From positions 179,018 through 243,017 of the forward strand of contig SCOX01000007.1 of NCBI GenBank assembly GCA_005503055.1: 64,000 nucleotides of DNA, in the 5' to 3' direction. Shown here piece by piece: positions 60,592 to 64,000 of this stretch. The notes below the pieces were generated by a model. It did not search any database. It was given only the letters and a program-made list of their open reading frames with translations, and was not told the origin of the DNA. Source of the DNA: Lysobacteraceae bacterium P (GTDB taxonomy: Bacteria; Pseudomonadota; Gammaproteobacteria; Xanthomonadales; Xanthomonadaceae). The position numbers and the translations under genes were made by a program. How positions within the stretch are numbered: the first letter of the stretch is position 1; each line of letters starts with the position of its first letter.

Positions 60592-63500
60592 TCAGAACTT
60601 CTGCGAGTAGCGGAAGTAGATGAAGCGGCCGGGCACGTCGTACTGCGGATCGAACGAGTTCGCGAACGCGGTGTAGGCGATGGGCGGGTTCTTGTCGAAG
60701 ATGTTGTTGATGCCCACCGTCACCTTGGCGTTCCACGGCGCATTCCAGTAGGCGCTCGCGTCGTGGAAGGTCGAAGCACCGACGTGGTGCTCGTTCGCCG
60801 CGACCACCGTGAAGCCATCGCCGCCGGCCTCGCCATCCCAGACGCCGTTGCCGTTGACATCGGTGGGCTGGCTGCGGAACCGGTCCGTGGTCGTGCACAG
60901 CCAACCGTAACCGTAGTCCTCGAACGTCTGGCAGGGCTCGGTCTGGTCGGAGTAGTAACGCACGTTCCAGGTTGCGCCCCAGTCGCCCTTCTCCCAACGC
61001 GCCGAAAGGTTCGAACGGATGCGCCAGTAGTTGAGCAGGTTGGGACCGTCGTACTCGCCGACCAGGTTGCCGCCTTCGTTGGCCGCCATTGCCGCGCCCA
61101 CGCCCGGCTCGCGGAAGACGTCCTCGCCATAGACGCCATCGCCGTCGAGATCGTTGAGGAACTCGGACAGATACGTCGTATCCCAGGTGAAGCTGAACTT
61201 GCCCCACGAGGTTTCAGGCAGACGGTAGCTCACCGTCATGTCCCAGCCCTCGACCTTGGTACCGCCGATGTTCACCGTGGTGTTGATCAGCGACAGGATC
61301 TCGCCACCCGGCTGGCGGCTGTAGAGATCGCAGGTCGAGCCGGTGCCGCCGGAGTCGATGCACTGCTGGATGATCGGAGCACCGCCGACGGTGGTGATGG
61401 CGTCCTCGATCTTGATCTTCCACCAGTCCAGCGAGACGTCCAGGCCTTCCACGTAGCTCGGGCTGTAGACCAGGCCGGCGGTGGTGGACTCGGACTTCTC
61501 GGGCATCAGGTTCGGATTACCGCCGACGGTGATGCGGATCTGCGTGTTGTTCTGCGCATAGCCGCCGTCCGGCACGCCTTCGGCCCTGCATCGGGCTTGA
61601 GCCGGCGCGGTCTGGTTGCCGAAGTTGGTCTGGTTGCAGGGGTCGCTGAGCTGCGGGAACGAGTCGGCCTGGCCGGCGAAGAGTTCGGCGATGGACGGTG
61701 CGCGGAAGCCTTCGGACCAGTTGCCGCGGACCAGCAGGTCTTCGATCGGCTTCCAGCGGAAACCGAACTTGCTGTTGAGCGTGTCGCCGAAGTTGCTGTA
61801 GTCCGAGTAACGCGTGGCCACCGAGAAGTCGAGCAGCTTCGCACCGGGCACGTCGGCCAGCACCGGGATGGCGAGTTCGAGGTAGGCCTCGTCCACGTCA
61901 TAGCCGCCGTTGGTCGCGGTGCGCGCGTTGCCGGTGGTGTTGCCGGAGTTGATCAACGCGTCGGGCGAGTCGTAGCCGTCTTCGGTGCGGTGTTCCAGGC
62001 CGACCGAGAAGCCCAGCGGTCCGCCCGGCAGGTCGAACAGGTCACCGCCGATGTTGGCGTAGTACGTCTTCTGCGTGTAGCTGTACTCGTCGTGCGCGGT
62101 GAACGTGGTGTAGTCCAACATGTCCTGCGTAAGACTGCCGACACCGCCGAGCAGGTTCATCGGGACGCAGCCGGCGATCGGAGCGGCGGCCGTGCCGCAG
62201 GTCGGGACGCCGTCGGCGTCGACGAACGACGGTCCCAGTGCCTGGCCGAGCGAGATCACGTTGAACAGGCCCAACGTGGTGTTGTTGGCCTTGTTGCGGC
62301 CGTAGAAATAGCCGGCTTCCCAGTCGTAGTACTTCTCGGCGAAGTTCAGCGTGCCCTCGAAGCCTGCGTTCATCGCGAAGGTGCGCACGTCCTGGCTGAA
62401 GCGACGGCCGCCGGTTTCCACGGCGCGGCGCTGCACCCAGTCGATGTCGGTGCCGAACGGGTTGTAGATGCTGTCGGCACTGATCACCACGTTGCCGGCG
62501 TTGGTGCCGGCCACCGGGACGCCCAGCGTGATCGGCATGGCGGCCAACAGCTGTTCGGACTGGCGTTCGTTGTAGGTGAGGGTGGTCTTGAAACGGATGT
62601 CGTCGGTGATCTCGACCGAGGCGTTGCCGAACACCGAGCGGCGTTCCTGCGGCGTGAGCAGGTAGTTGTCCGGCGCGAAGTTGTAGATGTCGTTGTTGGT
62701 GAAGTTGCGCCAGGCCGAAGCGTTTCCACCGGACGCGGCGTCGTAGGTGAAGCTGCCGGGGAAATTGCCTGTCGCGGCCACGGTGCCAGGTGCGGGGCCC
62801 GGACGGCAGCGCGTGGCCGTGTCCGGATCGTCCGGATCGGTGAAGCACTCGCCAAAGCGGACGCTGAAATTGCCATTGGGCGTGGTCGAGCTGCCGCCCA
62901 GTGCCGCGCCGGTGGTGTAGATCGGCTCCTTGGAGATGTAGCGGTCGCCCGCCATCACCGGGTCTTCCTTGACGTAGCCGAAGCCCAACATCGCGGAGAA
63001 GCGGTCGGAGGTCGTGCCGATGGTGAAGTCGTAGGACTGGCGGAAGCCGTCGCCCTTGTCGTACACGCCCAGGTAGGCGTTGGCTTCGGCACCTTCGAAG
63101 TTCTGGCGCAGGATCACGTTGACGACGCCGGCGATGGCGTCGGAACCGTAGATCGCCGACGCACCGTCCTTCAGTACTTCGATGCGTTCGACCGCGGCAG
63201 TCGGGATGGAGTTGAGATCGACCTGGCCGCCCAGGCCAGTACCCGATGCGCCGCCGACCCAACGACGGCCGTTGACCAGCACCAGGGTGCGGTTCGCACC
63301 GAGATTGCGCAGGCTGACGCCGGTGTCGCCGTTGCCGCCGTTGTTGAAGGCCGTGTTGAGCGTGGAGCCGTTGGCGGTGATGTTCTGGATCACATCGCCG
63401 ACGGAGGTGAGGCCCTGCGCGGCGATGTCGTCGCGACTGAGCGAGAAGATCGGCTGCGAAGTCTCGATGTCGGCGCGCTTGATTCGCGAACCGGTGACTT

Positions 63501-63651
63501 CGATGCGATCGAGGGTGGTGGTGTCCTGGTCGGGGGATGGGGCGGGTGCGGGGTCCTGGGCGTGGGCGGTGCCCACACCGACTGCGGCTGTCGTGCCCAG
63601 GGCGAGCGTCACGCGAATTGCGTCCCGGAGCTTTGTTGTGTGCAAGATCAT
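60592..63651 (-). CDS. Large TonB-dependent receptor
   Basis: A 1019-residue outer-membrane receptor of the long oar/OmpA-like class of Xanthomonadales. Signal peptide to VGTAHAQD, TonB-box-like DRIEVTGSRIKR, plug IFSLSRDDIAAQGLTSVGDV, then LRNLGANRTLVLVNGRR and VLKDGASAIYGSDAIAGVVN. Extra Cys pairs (ECFTDPDDPDTATRC, TCGTAAAPIAGC, CDLYSRQPG) suggest disulfide-bonded outer loops. The barrel ends FRYSQKF. The start at 63651 has GGAGAG just before it. This class often takes up saccharides or peptides rather than iron. It is the upstream partner of the TIGR02466 gene. Confidence 0.9.
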   Translation of the reverse strand: MILHTTKLRDAIRVTLALGTTAAVGVGTAHAQDPAPAPSPDQDTTTLDRIEVTGSRIKRADIETSQPIFSLSRDDIAAQGLTSVGDVIQNITANGSTLNTAFNNGGNGDTGVSLRNLGANRTLVLVNGRRWVGGASGTGLGGQVDLNSIPTAAVERIEVLKDGASAIYGSDAIAGVVNVILRQNFEGAEANAYLGVYDKGDGFRQSYDFTIGTTSDRFSAMLGFGYVKEDPVMAGDRYISKEPIYTTGAALGGSSTTPNGNFSVRFGECFTDPDDPDTATRCRPGPAPGTVAATGNFPGSFTYDAASGGNASAWRNFTNNDIYNFAPDNYLLTPQERRSVFGNASVEITDDIRFKTTLTYNERQSEQLLAAMPITLGVPVAGTNAGNVVISADSIYNPFGTDIDWVQRRAVETGGRRFSQDVRTFAMNAGFEGTLNFAEKYYDWEAGYFYGRNKANNTTLGLFNVISLGQALGPSFVDADGVPTCGTAAAPIAGCVPMNLLGGVGSLTQDMLDYTTFTAHDEYSYTQKTYYANIGGDLFDLPGGPLGFSVGLEHRTEDGYDSPDALINSGNTTGNARTATNGGYDVDEAYLELAIPVLADVPGAKLLDFSVATRYSDYSNFGDTLNSKFGFRWKPIEDLLVRGNWSEGFRAPSIAELFAGQADSFPQLSDPCNQTNFGNQTAPAQARCRAEGVPDGGYAQNNTQIRITVGGNPNLMPEKSESTTAGLVYSPSYVEGLDVSLDWWKIKIEDAITTVGGAPIIQQCIDSGGTGSTCDLYSRQPGGEILSLINTTVNIGGTKVEGWDMTVSYRLPETSWGKFSFTWDTTYLSEFLNDLDGDGVYGEDVFREPGVGAAMAANEGGNLVGEYDGPNLLNYWRIRSNLSARWEKGDWGATWNVRYYSDQTEPCQTFEDYGYGWLCTTTDRFRSQPTDVNGNGVWDGEAGGDGFTVVAANEHHVGASTFHDASAYWNAPWNAKVTVGINNIFDKNPPIAYTAFANSFDPQYDVPGRFIYFRYSQKF

Positions 63652-63757
63652 CGCTCTCTCCAAGTCGGTCTCTGTTTTGTTCCCATGGGAACCCGCCGGG
63701 TGGAGCAAAAAACCGCGCCAAGTCCGGCAAGGTCGGGCCGATGGTAGACCCGCCGAG

Positions 63758-63786
63758 CCAATACTTAAAGTGTTGTTAATCTTCAA
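63758..63786 (-). promoter_or_regulatory. Promoter candidate of the large TonB receptor
   Basis: On the minus strand TTGAAG (rc of 63781-63786), a 17-bp AT-rich spacer and TATTGG (rc of 63758-63763) precede the start by ~110 bases. The -10 is a weak match. The long leader could hold further control; no known element was recognised. Confidence 0.4.
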
Positions 63787-63831
63787 CTTTATGAACAGCC
63801 GGCGTTTCATTTTTGAAACGCACACAAAGAA

Positions 63832-63855
63832 CTACGGCCCCTTTCGGGGCCGTAG
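63832..63855 (-). terminator. Terminator of the next TonB receptor
   Basis: CTACGGCCCC, loop of four and GGGGCCGTAG form a 10-bp stem; on the minus strand TTCTTTGTG follows. It lies ~40 bases beyond the stop of the partial receptor gene. Confidence 0.8.
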
Positions 63856-63896
63856 TGGTGACGCAAGTGCCGTTCGTCCTGGGACGAATGTGCCGA

Positions 63897-64000
63897 TCAG
63901 AACTTCTGCGAGTAGCGGAAGTAGAAGAACTGGCCCGGCAGCTCGTACTGCGGATCGAACGTGTTGGCGAACGCGTTGAGCACGATCGGCGGGTTCTTGT
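63897..64000 (-). CDS. TonB-dependent receptor, C-terminal end only
   Basis: The last 34 codons of a second receptor enter the window from the right. Its C-terminal end, AFANTFDPQYELPG then QFFYFRYSQKF, is nearly the same as the neighbour's AFANSFDPQYDVPG and RFIYFRYSQKF, so the two receptors are tandem paralogues. Each has its own terminator. The remainder is outside the window. Confidence 0.88.
   Translation of the reverse strand, partial: KNPPIVLNAFANTFDPQYELPGQFFYFRYSQKF

Noticed and set aside
60553..63747. A 1064-codon plus-strand frame opposite the TonB receptor
   Set aside because: Antisense to a receptor with signal peptide, plug and barrel motifs. The plus frame is Arg/Val/Asp-rich without domain features.

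Overview
The window is a 64 kb stretch of GC-rich, densely coded chromosome from a Gammaproteobacterium of the Xanthomonadaceae, most likely Lysobacter or a close relative. This is judged from the gene content: a GDSL autotransporter esterase, a ColR/ColS-like two-component pair, a HemP plus heme receptor plus DUF6607 locus, a Lys/Ala-rich histone H1-like protein, TonB receptors ending in YSQKF, and an S-adenosylhomocysteine riboswitch on ahcY. No search could be run. Names rest on motifs and remembered family features. No phage, integrase, transposase or CRISPR array was seen.

Layout. 1-5.9 kb: the 3' part of an autotransporter esterase, tRNA-Gly(CCC), the rimB-like/rimK pair, and a colR/colS-like system. 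5.9-12.7 kb (minus strand): ilvE, a tandem pair of secreted DUF4124-type paralogues, metF, a broken Rhs-like fragment on the plus strand, ahcY behind its riboswitch, and metK, i.e. most of the activated-methyl cycle. 13-16.7 kb: a fused acyltransferase resembling the bifunctional ornithine-lipid synthase OlsF, overlapped by an LpxH-like phosphoesterase, then a YdjM-like membrane hydrolase. 16.8-26.4 kb (minus): a small periplasmic protein, a methyltransferase, dusB, a PepSY protein with a TonB siderophore-type receptor behind a Fur-box candidate, ribokinase with a NupC nucleoside transporter, and a GGDEF protein. 26.4-32.1 kb: a GDT1-family Mn exporter behind a yybP-ykoY riboswitch, a divergent aldo/keto reductase, and a Fur-controlled heme locus.

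32.2-38.8 kb: an ECF sigma/membrane partner/PDZ group, a stomatin/NfeD pair, and gcvT-isomerase. 38.8-40.7 kb: gcvH, a gene-poor 0.9 kb region holding a promoter-terminator unit whose predicted fold resembles 6S RNA, then the histone-like gene behind a hairpin-packed leader. 41-52 kb: a beta-lactamase-fold hydrolase, a GMC oxidoreductase, an NTT/MFS carrier, a YCII/ECF42-type sigma pair flanked by two copies of a REP-like palindrome, and fadE with a thioesterase-like gene and a divergent TetR regulator. 52-54 kb: GTP-type PEP carboxykinase.

54-64 kb is the most intriguing part: two unrelated 2-oxoglutarate/Fe(II) oxygenases, two sulfotransferase-like proteins (one with a TPR front end) and two paralogous TonB receptors. 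They are split by an ECF sigma/anti-sigma/DUF4097 operon that sits between two tandem-repeat arrays. Together they suggest an outer-membrane uptake and tailoring locus of unknown substrate.
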